64,000 nt of DNA from Rhinopithecus roxellana (GCF_007565055.1 NC_044557.1:69902095-69966094), one strand, 5' to 3'; positions 1-11,819 are shown, counted from the stretch's first letter. Made by a program: numbers and translations. The notes: a model not told the origin generated them from the letters alone.

Positions 1-597
<597 letters not shown>

Positions 598-2429
598 TAG
601 AAAGAACCCTTAACGCCAACCATTTCAAGTCAGATTCCTGAATGTCACACACACACACAAAGCTGCTATTCTACATGAGTTGAATAATATTCAAGGCTAC
701 TTAGCTATGAGAAGGCGAGCACCTTGCTAATGCTTCTATAGTAGAAAACATTTGGTATTCTTTAAGGGCCATAGACTTAAAAACTTGAAAAGAAGAAACA
801 GAATACAAAATCAAAGTTTGATTAGATAGACTAACAATAAGGAAGTGTATCCTGGATAAATCAAGACATCTGCTAATGCAAAAAGGTAAAAAATAAATTA
901 ATTAATTAAGAAAAATGCATGATAAGCTTAGAAAACTTTATATGGAGAATGTTTAAGTAGGCCCTGGCAAATTTACCTTTGTGATTTTATTTTGTAAAAA
1001 GGAAATTGAACTTAGTTTGTATTTTTGTGTCACAGAATGACACTTCATATGACAGAAAATCAGTGGTCTGGGGTCCCAAAATCTGTGTTCTAAACAGATC
1101 TGCTTTTATCTAGCTCTATGAAAAAAACATGAGTAGCAGATACATCTTAAGAGGAGAATAGATTCTGAAGTTAGTAGGTAAGCAAAAAATTGCATCCACT
1201 CAAAAATATACTTTAAAATATCTGAGACTCTGAATGAGTCAGAAAAGAAATCCAGAGAGGCAATGATGTCTTGATATTAAGATATAAAATATTCAACTGT
1301 AATTACATTCTTGCTGTAATAATCATCCTTTAGATTAAAGAAATTATCAGATGAGTCTGAAATTACTGTGCATTCAATCAATGATATAGCACTTCCATCT
1401 AAGCTAGTATTATTGGATTTCCTTAAGGTAAATGTACCTATTTTCTTTCCTGGATCTTTACTTTGATTCTGATAGTGAGGAACTGGAAATAACATGGGCC
1501 CAACCTGAATCTGAGGCAAAAAGATTTTATTGCCAAAGACTCTAGGAGTATCTGATGTTATTGGGAAGCTCCAATGTATAGATGTTAATTCTAATTATAG
1601 TGGAAAGTGTACTCTATTTGCTTTCTGTAGCAAGACAACTATTTATGTCAAATAATTCAGCATAGATGCAGAGGGCTGCTTTCATTCTGGAATTAGTGAG
1701 TTAAATTCATCCTGCTTAAATGGACCCTTTACTAAACTGTGTAGCCTCATGAATAGTGTAAATGAAATTAACTTGGAAGGGAGGGGTTAAATAATAAACA
1801 GTAGTAGCATATAATTTTTAAATTAAATGTTAATTTGAAACTCTACATTATACTTTCTACCCTTACTTCCCCTTCACTAGAATTTGATCACTAGTTTTTC
1901 TCCTCATCACCTTTAATGTGATCTCCCTGAGCCATCTCCTTCACCACCATGGGCTCCACCAACAACCATAAATAACAGTTCACAAATTATAAGTTCAGTC
2001 ATTTCTGCTGAGTTTTAGGCCTCCGTTGCCATTTATCCCATGTTCTTCTGTATTTCTTACAGAAATATCAGATTCCACATGTCTAATGTGAACATGTGCC
2101 ACTGTTTGCCTGGCTTAGTCCCGTTGTACATTTTTATCTGGCATCCCTCTGGATGGTGACCCCTTTCTCTACAAAAGTCCTGAGTTTGCACAATACAAGG
2201 TCAGATTTGGTCACCCTATACATGCCCTAGCCTGAAGACATCACCCCTCCATCTTCTGTTCCCTGTGTAGATGAATGAAACCATTCCTCACACAGAAGCT
2301 TGGAAGCAAAACAGAGCTGTAGTCATCCGTTCTAGAATCTAGTCACCAAGCATTGTTCATGACTTCTAGTCAGTTCTACTTCCTCAGCATGATTCTTCCT
2401 CTCTGCCACCCTTGCCATGGAGGCATTAT

Positions 2430-2540
2430 GGAAGAGTGATAAAGACCAGATTCCAATCCCATTTCAACCACTGATGAGGTAATGGATGGGCAAGTTCCTT
2501 AACACCAGTCTCCTCACCTATATATGGATGAAGGGGGAAA
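2430..2540 (+). repeat. MIR SINE remnant
   Basis: The order of motifs follows the MIR core on the + strand: a block like 'accagattccaatcccat', then 'gggcaagttccttaacacc', then 'tctcctcacctatatatgg'. It is strongly diverged and truncated at both ends. Confidence 0.6.
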
Positions 2541-2699
2541 ATACACACACAAGGAGAGATTTTCCATGAGCGAACACATGAACATGACACATCATAGCAT
2601 GACCTGATAAATACGGTACCAGTATTAGCTGCAGTTCAAACCCTGTTGTGTTTCTCTTAGAGTACTGCAGTTGCCTCCCACCAGTCAAAAGTGTTTCTT

Positions 2700-3185
2700 C
2701 CAAAGTCACTACCTTCAAAACTAGACTCCGCTGCTGTGATTCTATAATATCTGATTATGTCAGTGTCTTGCTTAAAATGATTCAGTGATGCTTCATAATC
2801 ATGAAGACAAAATCTAAAACTCTTTGAGAGCCTGCAATTCTTTCAGCAGGATGATCCAACCCCTCTTCTTCATATAACTAGCTTAATTTCATCCTTCACA
2901 CCTCAGCTCAGGCTGAGCTCAATCTTCCCTCTAAATCCGTTTCTAATCTCCTCCTCCCTCCACTTCTGACATCAGCCTCTTTATCATGCCCCGGGGCATT
3001 CCTCAGATACCTCCATCAGAACAGTTATTAGGCTGTAATGTAATTAGCTGACCACATGTCCATCAACCAGAGGAGACTGTATGCTTCCTAAGGCCAGCTG
3101 TTTAGTCTTTCATTTTGTTTTATACCCAGCCCAACACAGAGTTGGGCATATAGTAGCCATTCCGTAATTACTGTGTTAAAAAATA
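2700..3185 (+). repeat. L2 LINE 3'-end remnant
   Basis: Diverged sequence with the typical L2 3'-end order. There is a block like 'gcctgcaattctttcagcag', a pyrimidine-rich stretch with 'cacctcagctcaggctgagc', then 'agaggagactgtatgcttcc', and finally 'cagcccaacacagagttggg' followed by 'catatagtagccattccgta'. Divergence is high, as expected for an ancient element. Confidence 0.6.
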
Positions 3186-3306
3186 ATGGTGTCAGGGGTT
3201 GGCATCAGGGCTAACATTAGTTCAACCATTACATCCTTACCTTTTAATCAATTAGATAATTTACATCACTATAAATGTATATTTTTTCTAACCATAAATA
3301 CAATTT

Positions 3307-3632
3307 AAAATCAATATCTTAGGCCAGACACAGTGGCTCACGCCTGTAATTAGCACTTTAGGAGGCTGAAGCTGGTGGATCACCTGAGGAAAGGAGTTTG
3401 AGACCAGCCTAGCCAACATGGAGAAACCCTGTTTCTACTAAAAATACAAAAATTAGCCAGGCATGGTGGCACTCACCTGTAATCCCAGCTACTTGAGAGG
3501 CTGAGGCAGGAGAAGTGCTTGAACCCAGGAGGTAGAGGTTGCAGTGAGTTGAGATCGCACCACTGCACTGTAGCCTGGGTGACAGAGTGAGAATCTGTCA
3601 CAAAAAATAAAACAAAATAAAATCAATATCTT
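3307..3632 (+). mobile_element. AluS-like SINE in ZFPM2 intron, sense, with TSD
   Basis: The Alu body is 3321-3618, from 'ggccagacacagtggctcac' to an A-rich tail of the form (AAAATA)n. A perfect 14-bp target-site duplication, AAAATCAATATCTT, flanks it at 3307-3320 and 3619-3632. Both monomers and a middle A-rich linker are present. Scattered substitutions suggest an older S-type Alu rather than a young Y. Confidence 0.93.
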
Positions 3633-3876
3633 GTGTTTTAAATGTTGGAGTGTCCTCTTTCTAGAGTCTGGGAAGTTAAATTGCAGAGTATGACATTTCT
3701 TTCAAAGCTGAGTCCTCTGCTGTAGAACAACACCAAAGACTGTTACTCATCACTGTCCGATTGCCCAGTTCAGGACCTGAGAGCAGAGTCTGAGAAAAAT
3801 TGAACTACATGCTGCTTTACCCATGGTTGGTTTCAAATGGACAGCAGCAAATGTGTCTCTGTGTTTTTACCTGCAG

Positions 3877-4101
3877 AGGATATATTCCCTTGCAAGTCCT
3901 GTGGCATCTGGTATCGGAGTGAGCGGAATCTGCAGGCCCATTTGATGTACTACTGCAGTGGGAGGCAAAGAGAAGCTGCTCCAGTGTCAGAGGAAAATGA
4001 AGACAGTGCCCATCAGATTTCCAGCCTGTGCCCCTTCCCACAGTGCACCAAGAGCTTTTCAAATGCTCGAGCTCTAGAAATGCACCTGAATTCACACAGT
4101 G
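3877..4101 (+). CDS. ZFPM2: ZFPM2 internal exon, probably exon 7 (zinc fingers 1 and 2)
   Basis: This 225-bp exon begins after acceptor CTGCAG (3871-3876) with AG, completing a Lys codon split from the previous exon, and ends at G4101 before donor GTAAAT. It encodes two fingers. The first is the FOG-type C2HC finger (3891-3956; Cys pair CKSC, then one His and a terminal Cys in MYYC), which in FOG proteins contacts the GATA N-finger. The second is a C2H2 finger (4029-4097; CPFPQC ... HLNSH). The last G joins GA of the terminal exon to make Gly, giving the junction SHSG|VKMEE known in FOG2. The phases of all three exons agree. ATG codons just upstream of the acceptor are intronic and are not starts. 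Confidence 0.95.
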
Positions 4102-4548
4102 GTAAATGCCGCTTTTGTTTCTTCTGTTGCTCCAGAAGACTCTATTACTTTTATAAATATATATGCATTACATGTATACATCTATATCTGTCTATCTGTA
4201 GCTATCTATAACATCAAAATCAAACTTTCTGTGTCAACCAGTGTGATCTTATGCCACTTATACTCAGCACATTTTACTCAAAGGACTTGGGTCTTAATTC
4301 TTTTCTGACAAATTCAGTGCTCTGACCACAGACCAAATAATTCTATTTGTTTTTGACTGAGGTTTTAAAAAAGCACATTATTTTCAAAAGAAAGTCTCAA
4401 TACCCTTTGAATATTGTCATTTGTTGCTTTAGTGTCAAGCAATCTTTGGAAACTGACCATAGTGTTTCCTGTATGGTAGGGAAGAAATAATAATATAAGT
4501 ATTTGCTGAATTGAAATACAGCTACTCTATTGATAGATAGAGTATCTA

Positions 4549-4643
4549 TTTAATTGATAGATCCAATTAAAATTACAATTCAGGGATGTTACTTTTAATT
4601 GATAGATCCAATTAAAATTACAATTCAGGGATGTTACTTTTAA
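4549..4643 (+). repeat. 45-bp tandem duplication
   Basis: Two adjacent copies with a 45-bp period. The block starting TAATTGATAGATCC at 4551 reappears at 4596, and GGGATGTTACTTTT recurs at the same spacing. The copies are essentially identical over the repeated span, so the duplication is recent. Confidence 0.92.
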
Positions 4644-5939
4644 ATATGGATCAGTAAAATATTTCTGACTTCCAAAAGATGCATCATAACAGCTTAGCTG
4701 GTTTTTATGACATAAAACTACTTTTATTACTATGTTTTAAAATCCCTTTAAAAAAAATAGGCTGAAAAACAAATAAGCTTTTTAAGGCCCTCTCTTAATA
4801 GCAAGGTGGCAACTGTTCCCATTTAATTTGGAATTGCATGCCAGCTATTTTTGGTTTCATTTCACAGCATTCTAATTAACATATTTTTTTAAAAAAATGA
4901 ATTTAATTGAATGTACAGAATTCTATTGACTTTAAATAATTTTAGGTACATTCTTGCATGGGACAAACTAGGGACTGAGAATCATAGTTTTTCAGCACCT
5001 GTGATACAAACCTTGTAGGACACCTCTGGGTGACTTTCTTAGCTGTCTTTGCCTAGATTAAATGATTTTAAAATGGAAATACATGTTGAGTTTTAAGTTA
5101 CTATTCTAACCTCCAGTGCTCTAGTACAGTTCAAGCTTTTGTCTTTGAACCTATAAAAGTAGGCAATTTCCTTTCTGCTCATCCTCTTTCCTCTTCTTGC
5201 AAATGAGCTATCTTCATCTAGATAATAAAGCAGGGGAACCAGAAACAGATTGGTTGTCTCAGATGGTGAGTAAAGTCATGTACAAAACAAAAAGAGCAGA
5301 ATACAGGGGTCCTTTCAGCTAAATGGAAAAAATGAGTATTGGATTCATTAAGGAAAAAAGGAGACAAGGATAGGTAGACCCCTTTTATGACTACAGGACT
5401 AGGTACGTCTGCCATATTTTCAGCTTATGAATATAAAAGGCAGTCTTATTTTAGTCCAGAGTACAGAGGGGATAAGCCAAACCCGATTTTACCATATGCT
5501 GACCAATGGGAGCTAGAGTCAACCTTAGTGATGCTTACCCACCACAGTCAATGGTAATATTCAAAATATGTAATCATGGACTAGAAATAGGCAGCGATCA
5601 ATCAGCATGGATGCCAATGTGAAATGACTATATTAGTGTACCAGTAGACTATATTAGTCTACCAGGTAAATATCAGCCCTGGATAGAGATAAACTATGTT
5701 CAGCAAAACTACAGCATAAAATTTTAGATGTATATTAAATATAAATTAGGATGTTATTGATTACTTTACAAAATGGTTTCTCTTTGACTTCTTTAGAATA
5801 TAACCTATATGTAGTGTAATGAGAGTTATTTGATTTGCATTGGTTTTCAATAGCAACCCTAATGAATGCTCACTTCTTCCTAATGTAGAGGCTAATGTTA
5901 TAGTAGGAAGGTTATTGGATCAGTAATTATAAAATCCGA

Positions 5940-6115
5940 GGCTCAGGCATGGCCTCATCACTTAATAGCTTTATTAACATAATCAATTCCCTTAGCCTCC
6001 TTCAGCGTGTTTCCCCATCTGTAAAATGGAGACAGTGACACTTATTCCACTTCAATGCCATAATATTCATGAAAGTACATTGAAAACTATAAAGTGCTAT
6101 TATTATTGTCACACA
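5940..6115 (+). repeat. MIR SINE remnant
   Basis: The blocks 'catggcctcatcacttaata', 'tcccttagcctcc' and 'tgtttccccatctgtaaaat' 'ggagacag' occur in MIR order on the + strand, and the element ends near 'aaagtgctattatta'. It lies about 160 bp upstream of the terminal exon acceptor. Confidence 0.7.
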
Positions 6116-6275
6116 CTGTAAGAGATGTCACAAGAAAACAGTTAATATAACGAATGAGATTCTGAACAATTTCATTCCTATTGTGTTGCAAACATTAGGT
6201 CATTAGAAAAGGTCCCTAGCATTCAAAAAGCAACACACATGTTTCTCATTGTTCTTATTTTGTATGTCTCCCTAG

Positions 6276-8767
6276 GAGTGAAAATGGAAGAATTCCTGCC
6301 CCCTGGTGCTAGTCTAAAATGCACCGTCTGTAGCTACACTGCTGATTCTGTGATCAACTTTCACCAACACCTGTTCTCCCATCTCACTCAAGCTGCCTTC
6401 CGATGTAATCACTGCCATTTCGGCTTCCAGACTCAGAGGGACTTATTGCAGCACCAGGAGCTCCATGTCCCTAGCGGCAAACTTCCCAGAGAAAGTGACA
6501 TGGAACACTCTCCAAGTGGAACCGAAGACAGCTTACAGCCAGCCACAGACTTATTGACGAGAAGCGAACTTCCCCAGAGCCAAAAGGCCATGCAGACTAA
6601 AGATGCGAGCTCTGACACAGAGCTGGACAAGTGTGAGAAAAAGACTCAGCTCTTTCTCACAAACCAGAGACCAGAGATACAGCCTACAACAAATAAACAA
6701 AGCTTTTCTTACACAAAAATAAAGTCTGAGCCCTCTAGCCCAAGACTTGCCTCATCTCCAGTTCAGCCTAATATTGGGCCTTCTTTCCCTGTGGGCCCTT
6801 TCCTATCTCAGTTTTCTTTCCCCCAAGATATCACCATGGTCCCTCAAGCTTCAGAGATCTTAGCCAAGATGTCTGAACTGGTGCATCGGCGACTGAGGCA
6901 TGGCAGTAGTAGCTACCCTCCCGTCATCTACAGCCCCTTGATGCCCAAGGGGGCTACTTGTTTTGAGTGTAACATAACATTCAATAATTTGGATAATTAT
7001 CTAGTGCACAAAAAGCATTATTGCAGCAGCCGATGGCAGCAGATGGCTAAGTCCCCAGAGTTCCCTAGTGTGTCAGAAAAGATGCCTGAAGCTTTGAGTC
7101 CCAACACCGGCCAAACCTCCATAAACCTTCTCAACCCAGCTGCTCATTCTGCTGATGCTGAGAATCCACTTCTTCAAACACCTTGCATCAATTCTTCCAC
7201 TGTCTTAGATTTAATTGGGCCAAATGGGAAGGGCCATGACAAGGACTTTTCCACTCAAACTAAGAAGCTCTCCACCTCCAGTAACAATGATGACAAAATT
7301 AATGGAAAACCTGTTGATGTGAAAAATTCCAGTGTCCCCTTAGTGGATGGGGAAAGTGACCCAAATAAGACTACCTGTGAAGCTTGCAACATTACCTTCA
7401 GCCGGCACGAAACATACATGGTCCACAAACAGTATTACTGTGCTACTCGCCACGACCCTCCACTAAAGAGGTCTGCTTCCAACAAAGTGCCTGCCATGCA
7501 GAGAACCATGCGCACACGCAAGCGCAGAAAGATGTATGAGATGTGCCTACCTGAGCAGGAACAAAGGCCTCCACTGGTTCAGCAGAGATTTCTTGATGTA
7601 GCCAACCTCAGTAATCCTTGTACCTCCACTCAAGAACCCACAGAAGGGCTAGGAGAGTGCTACCACCCAAGATGTGATATCTTTCCAGGAATTGTCTCTA
7701 AGCACTTGGAAACTTCCCTGACGATCAACAAGTGTGTTCCAGTTTCCAAATGTGACACTACTCATTCCAGTGTTTCCTGCCTAGAGATGGACGTGCCCAT
7801 AGATCTCAGCAAAAAGTGTTTATCTCAGTCTGAGCGGACGACCACGTCTCCCAAAAGGCTGCTGGACTATCACGAGTGTACTGTGTGCAAGATCAGTTTC
7901 AATAAGGTAGAAAACTATCTGGCCCACAAGCAGAATTTCTGCCCGGTTACTGCACATCAGCGTAATGACCTGGGTCAACTGGACAGCAAAGTGTTTCCGA
8001 ATCCAGAAAGCGAACGAAACAGCCCTGATGTCAGCTACGAAAGAAGCATAATAAAATGTGAGAAAAACGGGAATTTGAAGCAGCCTTCCCCCAATGGAAA
8101 CCTATTTTCATCCCACCTAGCAACCCTGCAAGGCTTGAAGGTCTTTAGTGAAGCCGCTCAGCTCATTGCTACAAAAGAAGAAAACAGACATTTGTTTCTT
8201 CCGCAATGCCTTTACCCTGGAGCAATAAAGAAAGCAAAAGGAGCTGACCAGCTTTCTCCATATTATGGAATCAAGCCAAGTGATTATATTTCTGGTTCTC
8301 TTGTCATCCATAACACTGACATCGAGCAAAGCACAAATGCAGAAAATGAATCTCCTAAAGGCCAGGCTTCCTCAAATGGGTGTGCTGCACTGAAGAAAGA
8401 TTCTCTGCCATTGTTGCCCAAAAATCGAGGAATGGTAATAGTGAACGGTGGACTGAAACAAGATGAGAGACCTGCTGCCAACCCACAGCAAGAGAACATT
8501 TCCCAGAATCCTCAGCATGAAGATGACCACAAATCTCCCTCGTGGATCTCTGAGAACCCATTAGCTGCCAATGAGAATGTCTCACCAGGAATTCCCTCAG
8601 CAGAGGAACAGTTGTCTAGTATAGCAAAAGGTGTGAATGGTTCCACCCAGGCTCCAACCAGTGGGAAATATTGCCGGCTGTGTGATATCCAGTTCAACAA
8701 CCTTTCAAACTTTATAACTCACAAGAAGTTTTATTGCTCATCACATGCAGCGGAACATGTCAAATGA
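6276..8767 (+). CDS. ZFPM2: ZFPM2 terminal coding exon, probably exon 8 (zinc fingers 3-8, CtBP motif)
   Basis: This large exon supplies about 830 residues to stop TGA 8765-8767. It starts after CTAG at 6275 with GA of a split Gly codon; an ATG at 6239 is intronic. ZFPM2/FOG2 is a nuclear cofactor of GATA4/5/6 needed in heart, diaphragm and gonad development. Fingers seen: C2H2 at 6320-6382 and 6404-6466, and FOG-type C2HC at 6959-7024, 7376-7441, 7877-7942 and 8672-8737. The last four share the pattern C-x2-C ... H-x4-C with an aromatic residue before the final Cys. Other motifs are a basic nuclear signal RTRKRRK (7511-7531), the CtBP-binding PIDLS (7796-7810), and psi-K-x-E sumoylation consensus sites VKME, IKSE and IKCE. 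The frame is intact with no stop or indel, and the end, HAAEHVK, matches FOG2. Confidence 0.97.
7511..7531 (+). other. ZFPM2: Basic nuclear localisation motif of FOG2
   Basis: Seven codons encode RTRKRRK, between the second and third C-terminal FOG-type fingers. The position agrees with the nuclear signal reported for FOG2; its function here is inferred from that. Confidence 0.75.
7796..7810 (+). other. ZFPM2: CtBP-binding motif PIDLS
   Basis: The codons CCC ATA GAT CTC AGC encode PIDLS, followed by two lysines. PxDLS is the docking motif for CtBP corepressors, and FOG proteins use it to recruit CtBP. Confidence 0.93.
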
Positions 8768-8800
8768 ACTAACTGAATAAACATCAGTCACCTCTGGTAT

Positions 8801-8807
8801 CAGTGTT
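8801..8807 (+). promoter_or_regulatory. ZFPM2: miR-141/200a seed match in 3' UTR
   Basis: CAGTGTT is complementary to the miR-141/200a seed. It lies 34 nt after the stop codon. FOG2 is an established target of the miR-200 family; whether this particular site acts is inferred. Confidence 0.55.
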
Positions 8808-8989
8808 TAGTATGTTGTTCTAACCAGTCCAGAAAAAAAAAAAATAAAAAGTTATTTGAATTACATCTGGGCAATCAGGAGATAATTCATTATGGCTGAG
8901 TTGAAGACTTGAGGTGTAATTTCATTACAGTCCATTAGTAAAGTGTATTATTGGTGCCATTTTCAAAAAAAATTAATTTATTTTACCAG

Positions 8990-8996
8990 CAGTATT
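8990..8996 (+). promoter_or_regulatory. ZFPM2: miR-200b/200c/429 seed match in 3' UTR (first)
   Basis: CAGTATT is complementary to the miR-200b/c/429 seed, in AT-rich sequence well suited to miRNA access. Confidence 0.55.
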
Positions 8997-9301
8997 CATA
9001 GCTGTGGTTATGTTATTTTTTATTTAAAAACTTTATATTAAAGTCATTTGTATTGTTATTGTATAGTTATTGTGTAGCACATATGGTTTGCACTGTATAG
9101 TAGCTTTTAAAGAAAATAGTCACAAACAATACAGAAGATCATTTTAGAAATAGCTTCAAAAGCACTTGTGTATCTTGATTTTTTCTTATATGCTGTTGCA
9201 GATATATGTATATGCTAAAATATAACTTGCAAAGATGTTCTAAATACACATGCTATAAGTTCGCCTTAAGATTTCAATTCTTGGATAATCAGGCTCTGTT
9301 T

Positions 9302-9309
9302 GCACTTTA
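9302..9309 (+). promoter_or_regulatory. ZFPM2: miR-17/20/106 family 8-mer seed match
   Basis: GCACTTTA is a full 8-mer type match (seed plus A) to the AAAGUGC seed family. Regulation of ZFPM2 by this family is only inferred from the sequence. Confidence 0.35.
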
Positions 9310-9532
9310 TATTTTAGCAGATACAGTCTCTTAGTCACTAGGCTTTGCATTTGTATGTAGCTGTATGTTTCTGTCCATTTTCTTAATCCTAAACCTGTAT
9401 GTCAAATGAAGATGGCAATTTTTTTCTTGTATAGTACTTGGATTTTCTTTCGCTGATGCAGCTCTGTCTCAATTTTTAAACCTTTGCTGTTAAATGCAAT
9501 ACTTTATAAAGAATGAACAAAATTACTGGAAG

Positions 9533-9539
9533 CAGTATT
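9533..9539 (+). promoter_or_regulatory. ZFPM2: miR-200b/200c/429 seed match in 3' UTR (second)
   Basis: A second CAGTATT, 543 nt after the first. Together with the miR-141/200a site it gives three matches for one miRNA cluster in about 750 nt. Confidence 0.55.
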
Positions 9540-9758
9540 GTAAGTAATGAGGTAGTATGAATCAGTTTTATCTTTTGAAAGGCACAGTCTAAATCGAAAC
9601 CCTAAACTCAATGCTGCAAGTATGAATTTAATTCATATATAAGATCTATTTAAATATAAGAGTAGCAATACTGCACCTGGTGATCGCAAAGATAATGTTC
9701 TACTTCTGATAGAAATAATTTCTCAACAAATGTTGTTACTATGCATGTATATGGATGG

Positions 9759-9764
9759 AATAAA
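9759..9764 (+). terminator. ZFPM2: Candidate ZFPM2 poly(A) signal
   Basis: A canonical AATAAA about 1 kb after the stop, followed by 'attccagattgttggaggag', a G/T-rich stretch that could be the downstream element. Confidence 0.5.
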
Positions 9765-9780
9765 ATTCCAGATTGTTGGA

Positions 9781-10541
9781 GGAGTTTGGCGTACTTTTTT
9801 TCCCTTGAAAATAGAAGAGAAACCCTAAATCTATTCCTTGTGATGAGAATAGTTTCAAAATGGCACCGAATAGCTGTATCAACACAATGACAAAGCAGTA
9901 AAGAGAAAGACTGTCCTTTACATACACCTAATTAATATAACTTGCTCTATTAAAATGAACTAGAGGCTCCAGGCCATGAAACTAGAAAAGTTCTTCATTA
10001 TAACTATGTATAATTAGCAGAATCTCTCTGTCTGCCTTTCCACATCATCACTGCAGCACAGATAAAGAGCAATTTCATGTGTGTCTACAAAACTTACAAG
10101 TCATATGCACAAGAATCAACACAAATGTTGGTCAAATGCACCCAAGATTCAGATGAAGTTTACCAGAGAGAGGTTTGCATTTTGAGGAATGGTGATGTGG
10201 TATGGTAAAGTGACTCTTGATGAGTAAAGATGTGCAAATCTCATGCTTGGGATTTGTACATTTGTATAATCCAGGAGTTTGCATATTGACAGGGAGTGGA
10301 GAGCAGAGAATGTGGGCCCAACGGGCCAGCCAGAGACATTGAGAGTGACATGGCAGACATGATGGTCTCCCGCAAAATTAGAAATCTTCTGACTGGGAAA
10401 GGCAACTACCCACTTGAGGCTAAGATACACACACTCTTTACAGATAGGTTGTGATACACTATTATTCATCCATATTGAATCTGGTAACATAATGAACATA
10501 AATGTTGGCCTTAAGCATAACATACAAGTACTGTGACAAAC

Positions 10542-10543
<2 letters not shown>
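9781..10543 (+). other. Unassigned sequence ending in a long poly(A) run
   Basis: No convincing ORF and no repeat family I recognise. The segment runs directly into an A tract, so part of it might be retrotransposed. Confidence 0.4.

Positions 10544-10581
<38 letters not shown>
10544..10581 (+). repeat. Poly(A) tract of about 38 bases
   Basis: An almost pure A run preceded by 'ctgtgacaaaccat'. No AATAAA-type signal and no exact target-site duplication were found around it. Confidence 0.9.
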
Positions 10582-10585
<4 letters not shown>

Positions 10586-11004
10586 TGTTGTCAAAAACGT
10601 TTCTCCAGTTGCTCGTTGAGAATAACTATTTTCAGAATTGAAATCATGGCCTTAACTGATGCTTTCCATTTCAGTCAATGATTAAACAGTGAGGTGAACA
10701 GAACTAAGGTGCTTAACAGTGTGTAACAGGAATCTCTCAAATTATCAGATCCTTGGGGATCAATGGAGATGTTCAGAAAGACCTATGTGGTATGCAGGTT
10801 GGAACTAGTAGGGCTGAGTATTCTTAAGAGGGCTTTCTTCCCCAATCTCTTTTTCATCTTCTTTCCTCTTCAAAAAGAAAGAAAGAAAAAAAATATCCAA
10901 ATCAACATATATTTATTGATTACGTGGCTTGTATCCACTATTTAGGAGATGAAGGCAAAGAAATTTACATGACTATTTTCTCAAAGAGCTTATAATTTGA
11001 TTCA

Positions 11005-11190
11005 ATTTAGTGCTTCTCAACACTTATCTCACTAGAATTGCCTAAGGAACATTTAAAAATGCCAATTATGTATGTATTTTTGTACGTTGGGCTTTACCCT
11101 AGATCAATTCAAGAAACACTCAGGCCTGTGAGCTCTGAGAATCTATATCTTGTAAAACCTGTCCAGGTGGTTCTAATACGCAAACAGTGT
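11005..11190 (+). repeat. MER5A-like hAT-Charlie DNA transposon remnant
   Basis: Blocks in MER5A order: 'agaattgcctaaggaacatt', 'ggctttaccctagatcaatt', 'gctctgagaatctatatctt', 'ccaggtggttctaata'. Internal and degraded. Confidence 0.55.
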
Positions 11191-11649
11191 TGGGAAATAT
11201 TGAAAGGTAAATTAGAAGAAAACATGAAGGATAAGTGAGACTAAGTATAGTAAAAGAACCGAAAGATAAAAGGAAACCAATATGAGAAGAAAGAGTTGGG
11301 GCAGGCTGCACAAATAGGGTAGGTTCTGGAGAGGTGGATACCATGGTAAGGAAGGCTACCTTTAGGCCACCCTGAGATATTTGTACAGTGTATCCACAGG
11401 GTGTTTATTTCAAGTATTGTTTGCATAGTTGAAAGTAAGTTCTAATAGCTATTCACAGAAAGAAGAACATAGTATAGGTTGAAGTAGTGACATTTGGATC
11501 AGAACTAGACCATGGAGAGTGTAGAGGAAGAAAATGGTATTTCTACATGTGGCAATCACTGTATGTTACAGTACAAAAGTGGAATGCAACTGGCATGTGA
11601 GGGTGAAAAGTGAGTAAAAAAATTTTCAAAAGAAGAGAGTTTAGATTGG

Positions 11650-11812
11650 AAAGAAAAGGAAGCTGAAGTGGGAGGATTGCTCGAGCCCAGGAGTTGGAGA
11701 CCGCAGTCCCTTATGATCACGCCTGTGAATAGTCACTGTACTCATGCCTGGGCAATGTGGCAATACCCAATCTCTAAAAAATAAAAAATAAATGTAAAAA
11801 AGAAAAAAAGTA
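11650..11812 (+). mobile_element. Monomeric Alu relative (FLAM/FRAM type)
   Basis: A single 7SL-derived arm: 'aagtgggaggattgctcgag', 'cccaggagttggagaccgca', then 'atgcctgggcaatgtggcaa', and an A-rich tail (about 11775-11805). There is no second arm, and divergence is high, as expected for the fossil monomers that preceded dimeric Alu. Confidence 0.7.
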
Positions 11813-11819
11813 TAAATAG

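Larger units (their letters stand above)
4102..6275 (+). other. ZFPM2: ZFPM2 last intron
   Basis: The donor is GTAAAT at 4102 and the acceptor is CTCCCTAG ending at 6275. The intron holds a short TATC/TATA-rich tract (about 4145-4210), a 45-bp tandem duplication (4549-4643) and a MIR near the 3' end. I recognise nothing in 4650-5930. Confidence 0.85.
8768..9780 (+). other. ZFPM2: ZFPM2 3' UTR (end approximate)
   Basis: AT-rich sequence following the stop codon, with no interspersed repeat. AATAAA-type signals occur at 8775-8780 (too close to the stop to be the main site), near 8842, and at 9759-9764. The last is the most plausible main poly(A) signal, because similar non-repetitive UTR-like sequence continues up to it. 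The exact cleavage site cannot be read from sequence alone, and a longer UTR is possible. Confidence 0.6.

Noticed and set aside
6239..6275. ATG at 6239 as start of an 842-residue protein
   Set aside because: It lies in the intron before the CTAG acceptor; the phase-correct join to the exon at 3877-4101 shows the coding sequence continues from upstream.
8117..8700. Several antisense open frames within the terminal ZFPM2 exon
   Set aside because: They are shadows of the real coding frame, with no domains or regulatory context.
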